From the NCBI RefSeq assembly GCF_014268885.2, contig NZ_CP077095.1:3937001-4001000 (forward strand): a stretch of DNA of 64,000 nucleotides, written 5' to 3'. Position 1 is the stretch's first letter, and every line of letters begins with the position of its first letter. The DNA comes from Pseudomonas xantholysinigenes. Its GTDB lineage: Bacteria; Pseudomonadota; Gammaproteobacteria; Pseudomonadales; Pseudomonadaceae. Positions 23,113-32,172 of the stretch are shown here, one piece after another. Both the position numbers and the translations under genes were made by a program. The notes beneath the pieces were generated by a model. The model did not search any database. It was not told the origin of the DNA and worked only from the letters and a program-made list of their open reading frames with translations.

Positions 23113-23994
23113 ATGAATTACCGCCACCTCACCCCCTCGATGTCGCTGCTGCTGGCCTTCGAGGCCGCCGCCCGGCATGAAAGCTACACCCGCGCCGCCG
23201 CCGAGCTGTCGCTGACCCAGAGCGCGGTCAGCCGCCAGGTGCAGGCGCTGGAGCAGCAGCTTGGACTGACGCTGTTCCGCCGCGAGGGCCGCCAGGTGCA
23301 ACTGACCGATGTCGGGCGCCTGTACCAGCGCGAACTCAGCGAGGCCTTGGGGCGCATCCGCAGCGCCACCTTGCAGGCCCTGGCCTATCAGTCCGGGGTC
23401 GGCACCCTGCGCCTGGCGACGCTGCCGACCTTCGGCTCGAAGTGGCTGCTGCCGCGCCTGCATGCCTTCTACGCCGCGCACCCGGGCATGCTGGTGCACA
23501 TTCATTCACGGATCGAAGCGATCAACTTCGACACCAGCGAAATCGACGCCGCCATCGGCGTGGCCAGCCATGACCTGCCCGGGCTGATCTGTCATCGCCT
23601 GCATGCCGAGGAACTGGTGGTGATCCTGCCGCCGCAAGCCCGTGACGATGCGCCGTGGACCCCGGCGCGGATCAGCGCGGAGGTCTTGCTCAATGTCGCC
23701 AACAACCCGCATGCCTGGGGGGAATGGTTCTCCCACCACGCCCTGCCCCACCGCGCCATGCGCCTGGGACCGAGTTTCGAGCTGACCTCGCACCTGATCC
23801 AGGCGGTGCGGGCGGGGATAGGCATTGGCCTGGTGCCGCGGATCCTGGTGACCGATGAGCTGGCCAGCGGCGAGCTGTTCAGCCCTGGGGCGCCGTTTGC
23901 CAGCCAGCGCAGTTACTACCTGATCTATCCTCCGCGCAACGAGGCATTGCCATCGTTGCGAGCGTTTCGTGGCTGGCTGCTGGAACAGATCTGA
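23113..23994 (+). CDS. LysR-family regulator, divergent from ydiJ
   Basis: A 293-residue GcvA-like LysR protein. The N-terminal HTH reads SYTRAAAELSLTQSAVSRQVQALEQ, followed by LGLTLFRREGRQVQLTDVG and an effector-binding domain starting GTLRLATLPTFGSKWLLPRL. The 151-bp gap to ydiJ would hold both promoters and a LysR-type T-N11-A site, suggesting that it regulates ydiJ; the inducer is unknown. Confidence 0.9.
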   Translation: MNYRHLTPSMSLLLAFEAAARHESYTRAAAELSLTQSAVSRQVQALEQQLGLTLFRREGRQVQLTDVGRLYQRELSEALGRIRSATLQALAYQSGVGTLRLATLPTFGSKWLLPRLHAFYAAHPGMLVHIHSRIEAINFDTSEIDAAIGVASHDLPGLICHRLHAEELVVILPPQARDDAPWTPARISAEVLLNVANNPHAWGEWFSHHALPHRAMRLGPSFELTSHLIQAVRAGIGIGLVPRILVTDELASGELFSPGAPFASQRSYYLIYPPRNEALPSLRAFRGWLLEQI

Positions 23995-23995
23995 C

Positions 23996-24075
23996 GGCCC
24001 TTTCGCGGGCAAGCCCGCTCCCACAGGTTCTGTACCCACCGCCCCTGTGGGAGCGGGTTTACCCGCGAAAGGGTC
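23996..24075. repeat. REP pair (inverted)
   Basis: Two complementary copies, 23996-24027 and 24043-24075, with the GGCCCTTTCGCGGG ends and CCCACAGG core. It lies directly after the LysR gene stop codon and just before a terminator. Confidence 0.9.
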
Positions 24076-24087
24076 GGGACAGACAAC

Positions 24088-24123
24088 AAAAAACCCGATG
24101 CCGGTTACCCGGCATCGGGTTTT
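24088..24123. terminator. Bidirectional intrinsic terminator
   Basis: AAAACCCGATGCCGG-TTA-CCCGGCATCGGGTTTT, a 15-bp stem flanked by A-run on one side and T-run on the other. It separates the convergent LysR and aroP genes and can stop transcription in both directions. Confidence 0.9.
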
Positions 24124-24141
24124 CCAGAAGCGCCTCAGCGC

Positions 24142-25557
24142 TTACTTGGCAATGCCGGCAGCGCCATTAGGCTGCGCACCACGCTTGCCCTTGAGCATGT
24201 AGGCCACATACATCACCACCAGCCACACCGGCATCGCGTACACCGACACCTGGATGCCCGGGATCTGCAGCATGATGCCCAGGATCAGCACCACGAACGC
24301 CAGCACCAGGTAGTTGCCGTAGGGGTACCACAGCGCCTTGAATAGTGGCTTCTGGCCGGTACGATCAAGATGCTGGCGGAACTTCAGGTGCGAGTAGCTG
24401 ATCATCGCCCAGTTGATCACCAGGGTTGCCACCACCAGCGACATCAGCAGCTCCAGGGCGTTCTGCGGCATCAGGTAGTTAAGCAGCACCGCGATCAGGG
24501 TCACGGCCGCCGATACCAGGATCGAGCGCACCGGCACACCGCGACGGTCGACCTTGGCCAGGGCTGCCGGGGCATCGCCCTGCTCGGCCATGCCCAGGAG
24601 CATGCGGGCGTTGCAGTAGGTGCCGCTGTTGTACACCGACAGCGCCGCGGTCAGGACCACGAAGTTCAGCAGGTGCGCGGCCACATCACTGCCCAGCAGC
24701 GAGAACACCTGGACGAACGGGCTGCTGCCATAGCTGCCGCCGGAGGCGTCGATGCTGGCCACCAGGGTGTCCCACGGGGTCAGCGACAGCAGTACCACCA
24801 GGGCACCGACATAGAAGATCAGGATGCGGTAGATGACCTGGTTGATCGCCTTGGGGATCACGCTCTTCGGCTTGTCGGCCTCGGCAGCGGTGAAGCCGAG
24901 CATTTCCAGACCACCGAAGGAGAACATGATGAACGCCAAGGCCATGACCAGACCGCTGACACCGTTGGGGAAGAAGCCACCATGCGACCACAGGTTGGCC
25001 ACGGTCGCGTCCGGACCGCCGCTGCCGCTGGTCAGCAGGTAGGCGCCCAGGCCGATCATGCTGACGATGGCCACCACCTTGATGATGGCGAACCAGAACT
25101 CGGCCTCGCCGAAGAATTTCACGTTCATCAGGTTGATGGCGTTGATCAGCAGGAAGAACGCCGCCGCCGTGACCCAGGTCGGGATCTCAGGCCACCAGTA
25201 GTGAACGTACTTGCCCACCGCCGACAGCTCCGACATGCCCACCAGGATGTACAGCACCCAGCAGTTCCACCCCGACAGGAAGCCGGCGAAACCGCCCCAG
25301 TACTTGTGGGCGAAATGGCTGAAGGAGCCGGCCACCGGCTCCTCGACGATCATCTCGCCGAGCTGGCGCATGATCATGAAGGCAATGAAGCCGCAGATGG
25401 CATAGCCGAGGATCATCGAAGGCCCGGCGGACTTCATCACGCCGGCCGAGCCCAGGAACAACCCGGTGCCGATGGCGCCACCCAGGGCGATCAGCTGGAT
25501 ATGACGGTTCTTCAAGCCACGCTTGAGTTCACCAGACTGTGAATTATGTCCACTCAT
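24142..25557 (-). CDS. aroP: Aromatic amino acid permease (AroP-like)
   Basis: A 471-residue amino acid permease of the APC superfamily with about 12 transmembrane helices. It starts MSGHNSQSGELKRGLKNRHI and then shows QLIALGGAIGTGLFLGSAGV in helix 1, the EMIVEEPVAGSF loop, and FGGLEMLGFTAAEAD in helix 6, the patterns of the AroP/PheP subgroup. The ATG at 25555-25557 fits the family; upstream codons are open but unsupported. Closeness to the phh genes suggests phenylalanine/tyrosine uptake; GABA- or proline-type specificity cannot be excluded. Confidence 0.87.
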   Translation of the reverse strand: MSGHNSQSGELKRGLKNRHIQLIALGGAIGTGLFLGSAGVMKSAGPSMILGYAICGFIAFMIMRQLGEMIVEEPVAGSFSHFAHKYWGGFAGFLSGWNCWVLYILVGMSELSAVGKYVHYWWPEIPTWVTAAAFFLLINAINLMNVKFFGEAEFWFAIIKVVAIVSMIGLGAYLLTSGSGGPDATVANLWSHGGFFPNGVSGLVMALAFIMFSFGGLEMLGFTAAEADKPKSVIPKAINQVIYRILIFYVGALVVLLSLTPWDTLVASIDASGGSYGSSPFVQVFSLLGSDVAAHLLNFVVLTAALSVYNSGTYCNARMLLGMAEQGDAPAALAKVDRRGVPVRSILVSAAVTLIAVLLNYLMPQNALELLMSLVVATLVINWAMISYSHLKFRQHLDRTGQKPLFKALWYPYGNYLVLAFVVLILGIMLQIPGIQVSVYAMPVWLVVMYVAYMLKGKRGAQPNGAAGIAK

Positions 25558-26205
25558 GAACGAAGTCACCTGCTTGTTTTTATCTGTGACGGAATCGGAC
25601 CCACCGCGCTCGTGGCGCAGCGGAATGGGCAAGGTGGTTACCTTGGATACTTGTGACAGGTAGTCGCACGAGGCCGCGAGGCCAGGGGCGGATCAACCGG
25701 GTGTCAGCAAGCGTGCGCGGTACGCAAGGGAGTCACAGGTAAAACGCGGCGCATTGTATAACCCTGCAAACGCGCAGGCGTCAACGCGTTGCATCGTTTC
25801 CTGTGGAAAAAACGCAGCGGTCCCGGGGAGATAGCCTGAAAAGGCGAAGTGATCGGCGTGCATGACGCCTCCATTTGTTTGTTGTTCTTGGTGCCTGGCG
25901 ATCCTGCCTGGCTTTGTACACGCAATGGCGCTATCTCAGCGGTTGGGAGGGGGTTTGGGAAGGGGGCCATGGGTAGCGCGACGGCTCTGGAGCAGGGCAT
26001 TCGGAAAGTTTTTGTTACACTAGATCGCACAACCTTGGAAAACGGCCTTATTCGTATAGTTTTCTTTACGGCGCGGTTCAAAAAGTTTCCAGCCCTCAGG
26101 GAAATTTCTTTTTGATCAGAGGCTTGAGCTATTTTTCAGCCCTTGGATTCGCAGGAGCCAGCCTTGCCGGCGAACGTGCGGCAACGTCTTTTCCGCGCGC
26201 ACAAA
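25558..26205. other. Intergenic region aroP-rluB
   Basis: About 650 bp without a supportable gene. It should hold the aroP promoter and leader. Short open frames here lack ribosome sites and family patterns. Around 26015-26025 GTTACACT resembles a -10 region on the plus strand, but no gene follows. Confidence 0.5.
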
Positions 26206-26228
26206 AAAGCCAGCCCGAAGGCTGGCTT
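26206..26228 (-). terminator. Intrinsic terminator of rluB
   Basis: AAAGCCAGCC-CGA-AGGCTGGCTTT stem-loop; on the minus strand it is followed by TTTTTT. It lies just after the rluB stop codon. Confidence 0.88.
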
Positions 26229-26246
26229 TGGCAACACCGGGAGAGA

Positions 26247-27317
26247 TCAGCCGCGCGGCTTCTCGCGCCCACGGCCACGCCCCGTCGGCTTATCGCCGTC
26301 AGGACGCGCCGGACGCTTGCGCATCTCGCTCGGGCGCTCGGCCACGGTGCTACCGCGACCACCCTTGCGTGGCGCGGCGTCTTCACGCGGGGCACGGGCC
26401 GGGCGCTCGCTCTGGCCTTCGCCGGCCGGGCGCAGGGTGCGCACACGCTCGCCACGCCCCAGTGGACGGCTCGACTTGCGCTGCAGACGCTCGAGCTTGT
26501 CCTTGGCCTTGAGCTTCATCTCCGGCAGCGCTACCGGCTGCAGGCCGACTTCAGCGGCAAGGATGTCGATCTCGCCCTGGCTCATTTCGCGCCAGCGGCC
26601 CATCGGCAAGTCGGAGTTGAGGAACACCGGGCCGAAACGCACGCGCTTCAGGCGGCTGACCACCACGCCCTGGGACTCCCACAGGCGACGCACTTCCCGG
26701 TTGCGGCCTTCCATCACCACGCAGTGGTACCAGTGGTTGAAGCCTTCGCCACCAGGGGCTTTCTGGATATCGGTGAACTTGGCCGGGCCGTCTTCGAGCA
26801 TCACGCCGGCCTTGAGGCGGTCGACCATGTCGTCGTCGACCTCGCCACGCACACGCACCGCGTACTCGCGGTCCATCTCGTAGGAGGGGTGCATCAGGCG
26901 GTTGGCCAGTTCGCCATCGGTGGTGAACAACAGCAGGCCGGTGGTGTTGATGTCCAGGCGACCGATGTTGATCCAACGCCCCTCTTTCGGGCGCGGCAGG
27001 CGGTCGAACACGGTCGGGCGGCCTTCCGGGTCGTCGCGGGTGCAGATTTCGCCATCGGGCTTGTTGTACATGATCACCCGGCGGGTGGCCTCGGCGGCCT
27101 CGACGCGCTTGATCAGCTTGCCGTCGACGGTGATGGCGTCATGCAGGTCGACGCGCAGGCCGAGCGTGGCCTCGACACCGTTGACCTTGATGCGGCCCTG
27201 GCTGATCCAGGCCTCGACGTCACGGCGCGAACCGACGCCAATGCGCGCCAGCACCTTTTGCAGTTTTTCGCCGGATGGCGGGGTGGGTTGTTGGTCTTGC
27301 AGGTCTGTGTCACTCAT
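26247..27317 (-). CDS. rluB: 23S rRNA pseudouridine(2605) synthase RluB
   Basis: A 356-residue RsuA/RluB-family pseudouridine synthase. It has an N-terminal S4 RNA-binding domain (KLQKVLARIGVGSRRDVEAWI), the catalytic loop GRLDINTTGLLLFTTDGELANRL with the aspartate nucleophile, and EGRNREVRRLWES near the core's end. A long Arg/Lys/Pro/Gly-rich basic tail (about residues 275-356) extends it beyond the E. coli length; this tail is common in pseudomonads. Ribosome site GGAGGTG. It lies downstream of scpB on the same strand, with a REP pair between. Confidence 0.95.
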   Translation of the reverse strand: MSDTDLQDQQPTPPSGEKLQKVLARIGVGSRRDVEAWISQGRIKVNGVEATLGLRVDLHDAITVDGKLIKRVEAAEATRRVIMYNKPDGEICTRDDPEGRPTVFDRLPRPKEGRWINIGRLDINTTGLLLFTTDGELANRLMHPSYEMDREYAVRVRGEVDDDMVDRLKAGVMLEDGPAKFTDIQKAPGGEGFNHWYHCVVMEGRNREVRRLWESQGVVVSRLKRVRFGPVFLNSDLPMGRWREMSQGEIDILAAEVGLQPVALPEMKLKAKDKLERLQRKSSRPLGRGERVRTLRPAGEGQSERPARAPREDAAPRKGGRGSTVAERPSEMRKRPARPDGDKPTGRGRGREKPRG

Positions 27318-27439
27318 CTGGGCACCTCCCGGTGTAGTAGTGAAAGCGGGCGCGAATCATACGCGCAACGCACTGGAGAGTAGAGCGTTTTGTGTGGTTG
27401 GACGTGATTTTCTGCCAAATGGGCTTTGTGTAATCAGGT

Positions 27440-27518
27440 CCGGCCTCTTCGCGGGCAAGCCCGCTCCCACAGGTGGTGAGATCCCTGTGGGAGCGGGCTT
27501 GCCCGCGAAGAGGCCAGC
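27440..27518. repeat. REP pair (inverted)
   Basis: Canonical P. putida-type pair: copies at 27440-27473 and 27483-27518 with CCGGCCTCTTCGCGGGCAAG and its complement. It occupies the scpB-rluB gap. Confidence 0.92.
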
Positions 27519-27534
27519 TCAGGCGGTAGATGAA

Positions 27535-28305
27535 TCAAGGCGGCAACTTGCCCTCGCCCTGCTCCGAGGCCTCAGGCTCTTCTTCGCGCAAATCATCGAA
27601 ATCGGTCTTGAGCCCTTCTTCCATCGCATCCAGCTCCACCAGCAGCGAGCGGAAACTGGTCTCTTCCTTGGGTTCCACCTCTTCACCCGCCTCGCCCAGG
27701 CTGGCATCGGCCAAGGCTTGCAGATGAGCGGGCACAGGCGCCTCGTCCGGATCGAGCTCAGGCTCAAGCTCCATCTCACGCAGCTCGGCCAGTGCCGGCA
27801 GTTCATCGAGGCTCTTGAGGTTGAAGTGATCGAGAAACGCCTTGGTGGTGGCAAACATGGCCGGCCGCCCGGGCACCTCGCGGTAGCCGACGATCCGGAT
27901 CCACTCACGCTCCATCAACGTCTTGATGATGTTGCTGTTCACCGCCACGCCGCGCACATCCTCGATCTCACCGCGGGTGATGGGCTGGCGGTAGGCGATT
28001 AGCGCCATGGTTTCGAGCAGGGCCCGCGAGTAACGCTGCGGGCGTTCCTCCCACAGGCGACCCACCCAGGGCGCGTAATCTTCGCGAATCTGCAGGCGAT
28101 AACCGCTGGCCACTTCCTTGAGTTCGAAAGCCCGCCCCGCACAGGACTTGCCGAGCACTTCCAAGGCTTTCTTGAACACACCTGGCGCCGGGCGCTCGGC
28201 CTCCTCGAACAGCTCGTACAGGCGCTCGAGGGACTGCGGCTTGCCCGAGGCGAGCAGGAAGGCCTCGATCAACGAGGCGAGTTCGCGGGGTTCATTCAGG
28301 TTCAT
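27535..28305 (-). CDS. scpB: Segregation and condensation protein B
   Basis: A 256-residue ScpB. Two winged-helix domains are expected; the visible family motifs are LIEAFLLASGKPQSLERLYEL at the start and SRALLETMALIAYRQPITRGEIEDVRGVAVNSNI in the middle, with an acidic C-terminal tail of low complexity. It binds ScpA and the SMC protein in chromosome condensation. It lies 11 bp downstream of scpA on the same strand. Confidence 0.95.
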   Translation of the reverse strand: MNLNEPRELASLIEAFLLASGKPQSLERLYELFEEAERPAPGVFKKALEVLGKSCAGRAFELKEVASGYRLQIREDYAPWVGRLWEERPQRYSRALLETMALIAYRQPITRGEIEDVRGVAVNSNIIKTLMEREWIRIVGYREVPGRPAMFATTKAFLDHFNLKSLDELPALAELREMELEPELDPDEAPVPAHLQALADASLGEAGEEVEPKEETSFRSLLVELDAMEEGLKTDFDDLREEEPEASEQGEGKLPP

Positions 28306-28316
28306 CGGTCGTCAGG

Positions 28317-29144
28317 TCACTCTGCCCGGGCACGGACGTGGATCGGGGCAAAAGGCTCATTCTGCACCAGTTCGATCAGCGATTCCTTCACCAATTCGAG
28401 AATCGCCATGAAGGTCACCACCACACCCAGCTTGCCCTCCTCGACCGTGAACAGCTCGACGAACGGCACGAAGCCCCCGCCCTTCAGGCGTTCGAGCACG
28501 TCGCTCATGCGCTCGCGGGTCGACAGCACCTCGCGGGTGATCTGGTGGCTTTCGAACAGGTCGTTGCGGCGCATGACCTCGGCCATCGACAGCAGGATTT
28601 CTTCCAGCGCCACCTCCGGCAACAGTTTGCGCACCTTGGCCTGGGGCGCTTCCAGGCGTGGCACGACGACCTCGCGGCCAACCCGGGGCAGCTCATCGAT
28701 GCCTTCGGCGGCGGCCTTGAAACGCTCGTACTCCTGCAGGCGACGAATCAGCTCGGCGCGTGGGTCGCCTTCTTCTTCCTCGATCTCGCTGGAACGCGGC
28801 AGCAGCATGCGCGACTTGATCTCGGCAAGCATGGCAGCCATCACCAGGTACTCGGCGGCCAGTTCCAGACGCACGCTCTTCATCAGCTCGACGTAGCCCA
28901 TGTACTGGCGGGTGATCTCTGCCACGGGGATGTCGAGGATGTCGATGTTCTGCTTGCGGATCAGGTAAAGCAGCAGGTCCAACGGGCCTTCGAAGGCCTC
29001 GAGAATGACTTCCAGGGCGTCCGGCGGGATGTACAGGTCCACCGGCATCTCGGTCAGGGCTTCGCCGTAGACCAGGGCCAATTGCAACTGCTGCGGCGCT
29101 TCAGCCTCCAGGGCCGGCGCCTCGGGCGCTTCCAGCTGGCTCAC
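28317..29144 (-). CDS. scpA: Segregation and condensation protein A (kleisin)
   Basis: A 275-residue kleisin. The signature FEGPLDLLLYLIRKQNIDILDIPVAEITRQY and the helix EYLVMAAMLAEIKSRMLLP are clear, and the C-terminal winged helix appears as FVPFVELFTVEEGKLGVVVTFMAILELVK. The N-terminus carries an Ala/Glu-rich extension of about 40 residues. The start ATG overlaps the yciO stop codon (ATGA), so the run yciO-scpA-scpB is one operon. Confidence 0.95.
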   Translation of the reverse strand: MSQLEAPEAPALEAEAPQQLQLALVYGEALTEMPVDLYIPPDALEVILEAFEGPLDLLLYLIRKQNIDILDIPVAEITRQYMGYVELMKSVRLELAAEYLVMAAMLAEIKSRMLLPRSSEIEEEEGDPRAELIRRLQEYERFKAAAEGIDELPRVGREVVVPRLEAPQAKVRKLLPEVALEEILLSMAEVMRRNDLFESHQITREVLSTRERMSDVLERLKGGGFVPFVELFTVEEGKLGVVVTFMAILELVKESLIELVQNEPFAPIHVRARAE

Positions 29145-29770
29145 GCGTTGACCAGGAACGGCGTGGGGTCGCCGCAGCCTTCGCGGATCAGTTCCGGCTC
29201 GTCTCCGGACAGGTCGATGATGGTGGAGGCCTTGAGGTCGCCGAAGCCGCCGTCGATCACCAGGTCGACGTGGTGCTCCAGGCGCTCGCGGATCTCGTAG
29301 GGGTCGACCATCGGCTCAGCGTCGCCCGGCAGGATCAGGCTGACGTTCATCAGCGGCTCGCCAAGCTCTTCGAGCAGCGCCAAGGTGATTGCATGCTTCG
29401 GCACGCGCAGGCCGATGGTACGGCGCTTTTCGTGCAACAGCAGGCGCGGCACCTCGCGGGTACCGTTGAGAATGAAGGTGTAGGGCCCGGGCACATGGGC
29501 CTTGAGCAGGCGGAAAGTGCCGGTGTCGACCTTGGCGTACAGCCCGAGCTGCGACATGTCACAGCACATCAGGGTGAAATTGTGGGTCTTGTCCAGGCCG
29601 CGCAGCTTGCGCACCCGTTCGATGGCGGCCTTGTTGCCGATCTGGCAGCCCAGCGCATAGGCCGAGTCGGTCGGATAGACCACCACACCGCCCTTGCGGA
29701 TGATCTCCACGGCCTGCTTGATCAGGCGCGGCTGCGGGTTCTCCGGATGAATCTGGAAAAATTGGCTCAC
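29141..29770 (-). CDS. yciO: YciO, Sua5/YrdC-family protein
   Basis: A 209-residue member of the Sua5/YciO/YrdC family, related to the enzyme making threonylcarbamoyl-adenylate for tRNA. Motifs: GGVVVYPTDSAYALGCQIGN, KLRGLDKTHNFTLMC, GPYTFILNGTREVPRLL and TIGLRVPKHAI. I choose the GTG at 29768-29770 (start VSQFFQIHPENPQ) because AGGA lies eight bases ahead and it is 13 bp after the upstream stop; an in-frame ATG 14 codons earlier overlaps the previous gene and lacks a ribosome site. YciO's own substrate is less certain than that of TsaC. Confidence 0.9.
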   Translation of the reverse strand: MSQFFQIHPENPQPRLIKQAVEIIRKGGVVVYPTDSAYALGCQIGNKAAIERVRKLRGLDKTHNFTLMCCDMSQLGLYAKVDTGTFRLLKAHVPGPYTFILNGTREVPRLLLHEKRRTIGLRVPKHAITLALLEELGEPLMNVSLILPGDAEPMVDPYEIRERLEHHVDLVIDGGFGDLKASTIIDLSGDEPELIREGCGDPTPFLVNA

Positions 29771-29783
29771 GAAGTCGTCCTGT

Positions 29784-30644
29784 TCATACCGCCATAGGCT
29801 GTTCATGTCGGAATCTGCGCCACAGGGGTGGCAGGTCCTCGGGCAAGGGCCGGTAGGCACCGATCTCGCCCCAGGTGCCAGGGCCGTGGAAATCGCTGCC
29901 GGCGCTTGCCAGCAGGCCGAACTCACGGGTGAGGATCGACAGCGTCCCCACCTGTTCGGGCGGCATCATCCCATTGACCACTTCCAACGCCTGCCCTCCT
30001 GCCTGAATATAGTCGGCAATCAGCCGTCTGCGCTTGCTGCGGGTCAGATCGTAATGCATGGGATGGGCCAGGCTCACCCAGGCATTGGACGCACGCAGGG
30101 TGGCGACGGTTTCCTCGAGGGTCGGCCAGTGCAGCTTGACGTCGCCCAGCTTGCCCGCGCCCAGCCACTTGCGAAACGCCTCGCCGCGGTCCTTGACGAA
30201 CCCGGCACGCACCATGAATTCGGCGAAATGCGGCCGTGCCGGGGCATTGCCGCTGTCGCCCAGTTCCTGCTGCACCGCTCGCGCGCCTTCCAGCGCCCCC
30301 GGCATGCCCTTGGCCGCCAGCTTGCGGTCGATTTCCTCGGCGCGCAGCCAGCGCCCGCGATGCAGGCCCTCGATCGCCTCGAGCAACGGCGCGGCGTCGA
30401 GAGGGAAGTCATAGCCGAGCACATGAATGGTCGCGCCACCCCAGGTGCACGACAATTCCACGCCACTGACCCAGCCCATGCCGCGCTCGGCGCAGGCCTG
30501 GCGCGCCTCGGGCAGGCCATCGATGGTGTCGTGGTCGGTGAGCGACAGTGTGCGCACCCCGTGCTCATGGGCCCGGGCGACCAGCGCCGTGGGCGACAGG
30601 GCGCCGTCGGAGGCCGTGCTGTGGCAGTGCAGATCAACATTCAT
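29784..30644 (-). CDS. rnm: PHP-domain phosphoesterase (RNase AM / YciV-TrpH type)
   Basis: A 286-residue PHP protein. Metal-binding motifs are the N-terminal [20 protein letters not shown], the GVELSC glutamate, the SLAHPMHYD histidine and the late [15 protein letters not shown]. coli YciV/TrpH acts as a 5'-nucleotide 3'-5'-bisphosphatase and 5'-3' RNA trimming enzyme; the same role is likely here. It is the first gene of the operon rnm-yciO-scpA-scpB and faces away from yciB. Confidence 0.9.
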   Translation of the reverse strand: MNVDLHCHSTASDGALSPTALVARAHEHGVRTLSLTDHDTIDGLPEARQACAERGMGWVSGVELSCTWGGATIHVLGYDFPLDAAPLLEAIEGLHRGRWLRAEEIDRKLAAKGMPGALEGARAVQQELGDSGNAPARPHFAEFMVRAGFVKDRGEAFRKWLGAGKLGDVKLHWPTLEETVATLRASNAWVSLAHPMHYDLTRSKRRRLIADYIQAGGQALEVVNGMMPPEQVGTLSILTREFGLLASAGSDFHGPGTWGEIGAYRPLPEDLPPLWRRFRHEQPMAV

Positions 30645-30711
30645 GGAGGAGCGCTTTCGCAGGAATCGATGTTTGTTATTATGCCGTCACATCCCGCTTC
30701 TGGCTGCCACT

Positions 30712-31308
30712 GTGAAACAATTCATCGATTTCATCCCGCTGCTGCTGTTCTTCATCGTCTACAAGCTCGACCCGCGACCGGTCGAAATCGCCGGCCACGG
30801 CTTCGAATTCGGCGGGATCTACAGCGCCACGGCGATGCTCATCGCCAGCTCGGTGGTGGTCTACGGCGCGCTGTTCCTGCGCCATGGCAAGCTGGAAAAG
30901 GGCCAGTTGCTGACCCTGGTCGCCTGCCTGGTGTTCGGTGGCCTGACCCTGGCCTTCCACAGCGAGACCTTCCTCAAGTGGAAGGCTCCGGTGGTCAATT
31001 GGTTGTTCGCCCTGGCCTTCGCCGGCAGCCACTTCATCGGTGACCGGGTACTGATCAAGCGCATCATGGGCCATGCCCTGACCCTGCCGGACGCCATCTG
31101 GACCCGCCTGAACCTGGCCTGGATCGGCTTCTTCCTGGTGTGCGGCGCGGCCAACCTGTTCGTCGCCTTCACCTTCCAGGACTTCTGGGTCGACTTCAAG
31201 GTGTTCGGCAGCCTGGGCATGACCGTGCTGTTCCTGGTGGCCCAGGGTGTCTACCTGTCGCGCCACCTGCACGATGCCGACCCCTCCACCTCCAAACCCA
31301 AGGACTGA
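30712..31308 (+). CDS. yciB: Septation protein A / inner-membrane protein YciB
   Basis: A 198-residue inner-membrane protein with about five hydrophobic helices, starting [18 protein letters not shown]. Motifs [15 protein letters not shown] and [19 protein letters not shown] are of the YciB/IspZ family, which interacts with cell-elongation and division proteins. GTG at 30712 is the family start; the frame extends much further upstream but covers the promoter region of rnm. A TATTAT at 30677-30682 may be the -10 box. It is followed two bases later by yciI. Confidence 0.92.
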   Translation: MKQFIDFIPLLLFFIVYKLDPRPVEIAGHGFEFGGIYSATAMLIASSVVVYGALFLRHGKLEKGQLLTLVACLVFGGLTLAFHSETFLKWKAPVVNWLFALAFAGSHFIGDRVLIKRIMGHALTLPDAIWTRLNLAWIGFFLVCGAANLFVAFTFQDFWVDFKVFGSLGMTVLFLVAQGVYLSRHLHDADPSTSKPKD

Positions 31309-31309
31309 C

Positions 31310-31609
31310 ATGCTCTACGCCATCATCGCCAGCGACGTGGAAAACTCCCTGGAACAACGCCTGGCCGCCCGCCCCGCGCATCTTGAACGCCTGCAGCAAC
31401 TCAAGGCCGAAGGCCGCGTGGTCCTGGCCGGGCCACACCCGGCCATCGACAGCAACGACCCGGGCGCTGCCGGTTTCAGCGGCAGCCTGATCGTCGCCGA
31501 GTTCGACTCGCTGGCCGCCGCCCAGGCCTGGGCCGATGCCGACCCGTATATTGCCGCGGGCGTGTATGAGCGGGTCGTGGTCAAGCCGTTCAAGCAAGTC
31601 CTGCCCTGA
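31310..31609 (+). CDS. yciI: YciI-family protein
   Basis: A 99-residue ferredoxin-like-fold protein. It starts [18 protein letters not shown] and shows [13 protein letters not shown] and the [17 protein letters not shown] ending of the family; conserved His and Asp residues are thought to form an active site of unknown activity. The ATG lies one base after the yciB stop, so the two genes form an operon. Confidence 0.92.
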   Translation: MLYAIIASDVENSLEQRLAARPAHLERLQQLKAEGRVVLAGPHPAIDSNDPGAAGFSGSLIVAEFDSLAAAQAWADADPYIAAGVYERVVVKPFKQVLP

Positions 31610-31624
31610 TCCAGAACCGCAGCG

Positions 31625-31697
31625 CCTCATTCGCGGGTAAACCCGCTCCCACAGGTGTCGCACACCGCTGTGGGAGCGAGTTTACCCGCGAATGAGG
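31625..31697. repeat. REP pair (inverted)
   Basis: CCTCATTCGCGGGTAAACCC (from 31625) faces GGGAGCGAGTTTACCCGCG (31672-31690) and AATGAGG, a full inverted pair after yciI. Confidence 0.9.
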
Positions 31698-31772
31698 TTG
31701 ACTCGATACCCGCCTCATCTAATCCGACAACCGGCCGACAACCTCCTGAACCGATTCGAATCAGGAGTTCCA

Positions 31773-32165
31773 ATGCGTCAAGGCCCGATGTCCCTGTTGC
31801 TTTGCCTGTTGCTGCTGTCCCCTTTCGCCACGGCCGAGCAGCCGCTGTCGCTGGAAGCCGGGGCGCGGATCACCGACTTGCAGCAGCGCCTGGAAGAGAG
31901 CGAGAAACAGCGCGACGCGCTGACCCAGCAACTGCAACGTCAGGACAGCGAGCGCGAGAGCGCCCAACTGACCCGCCTGCGCCAGGACAACCAGCGCCTG
32001 AAACTGGCGGTCAAGGAGCTGCAGGCCGGCGCCAGCGCCCCCCAGCAGTGGCTGACCGAGCAGCAGCAATGGTTCCTGGTCGGCGCGGTCGTTGCACTGT
32101 TGTCGGCCGTCTGCGGTATCTTAGCCAGCGGCGGACACAGAAGACGCCGTCAATGGTTGAATTGA
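31773..32165 (+). CDS. Small coiled-coil membrane protein, function unknown
   Basis: A 130-residue protein with a signal peptide (MRQGPMSLLLCLLLLSPFATA), a coiled coil rich in Gln/Glu/Arg (about residues 30-90, QQRLEESEKQRDALTQQLQR) and one transmembrane helix near 98-118 with a short basic tail RRRRQWLN. The layout is like the C-terminal half of SH3-anchor proteins such as YgiM, but the SH3 part is missing. RBS CAGGAG. It ends seven bases before a response regulator, so it may be cotranscribed with it. Confidence 0.75.
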   Translation: MRQGPMSLLLCLLLLSPFATAEQPLSLEAGARITDLQQRLEESEKQRDALTQQLQRQDSERESAQLTRLRQDNQRLKLAVKELQAGASAPQQWLTEQQQWFLVGAVVALLSAVCGILASGGHRRRRQWLN

Positions 32166-32172
32166 GTGAGAC

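Noticed and set aside
25704..26081. 125-codon minus-strand ORF in the aroP-rluB gap
   Set aside because: No ribosome site, no recognisable domain, odd composition; left as non-coding.
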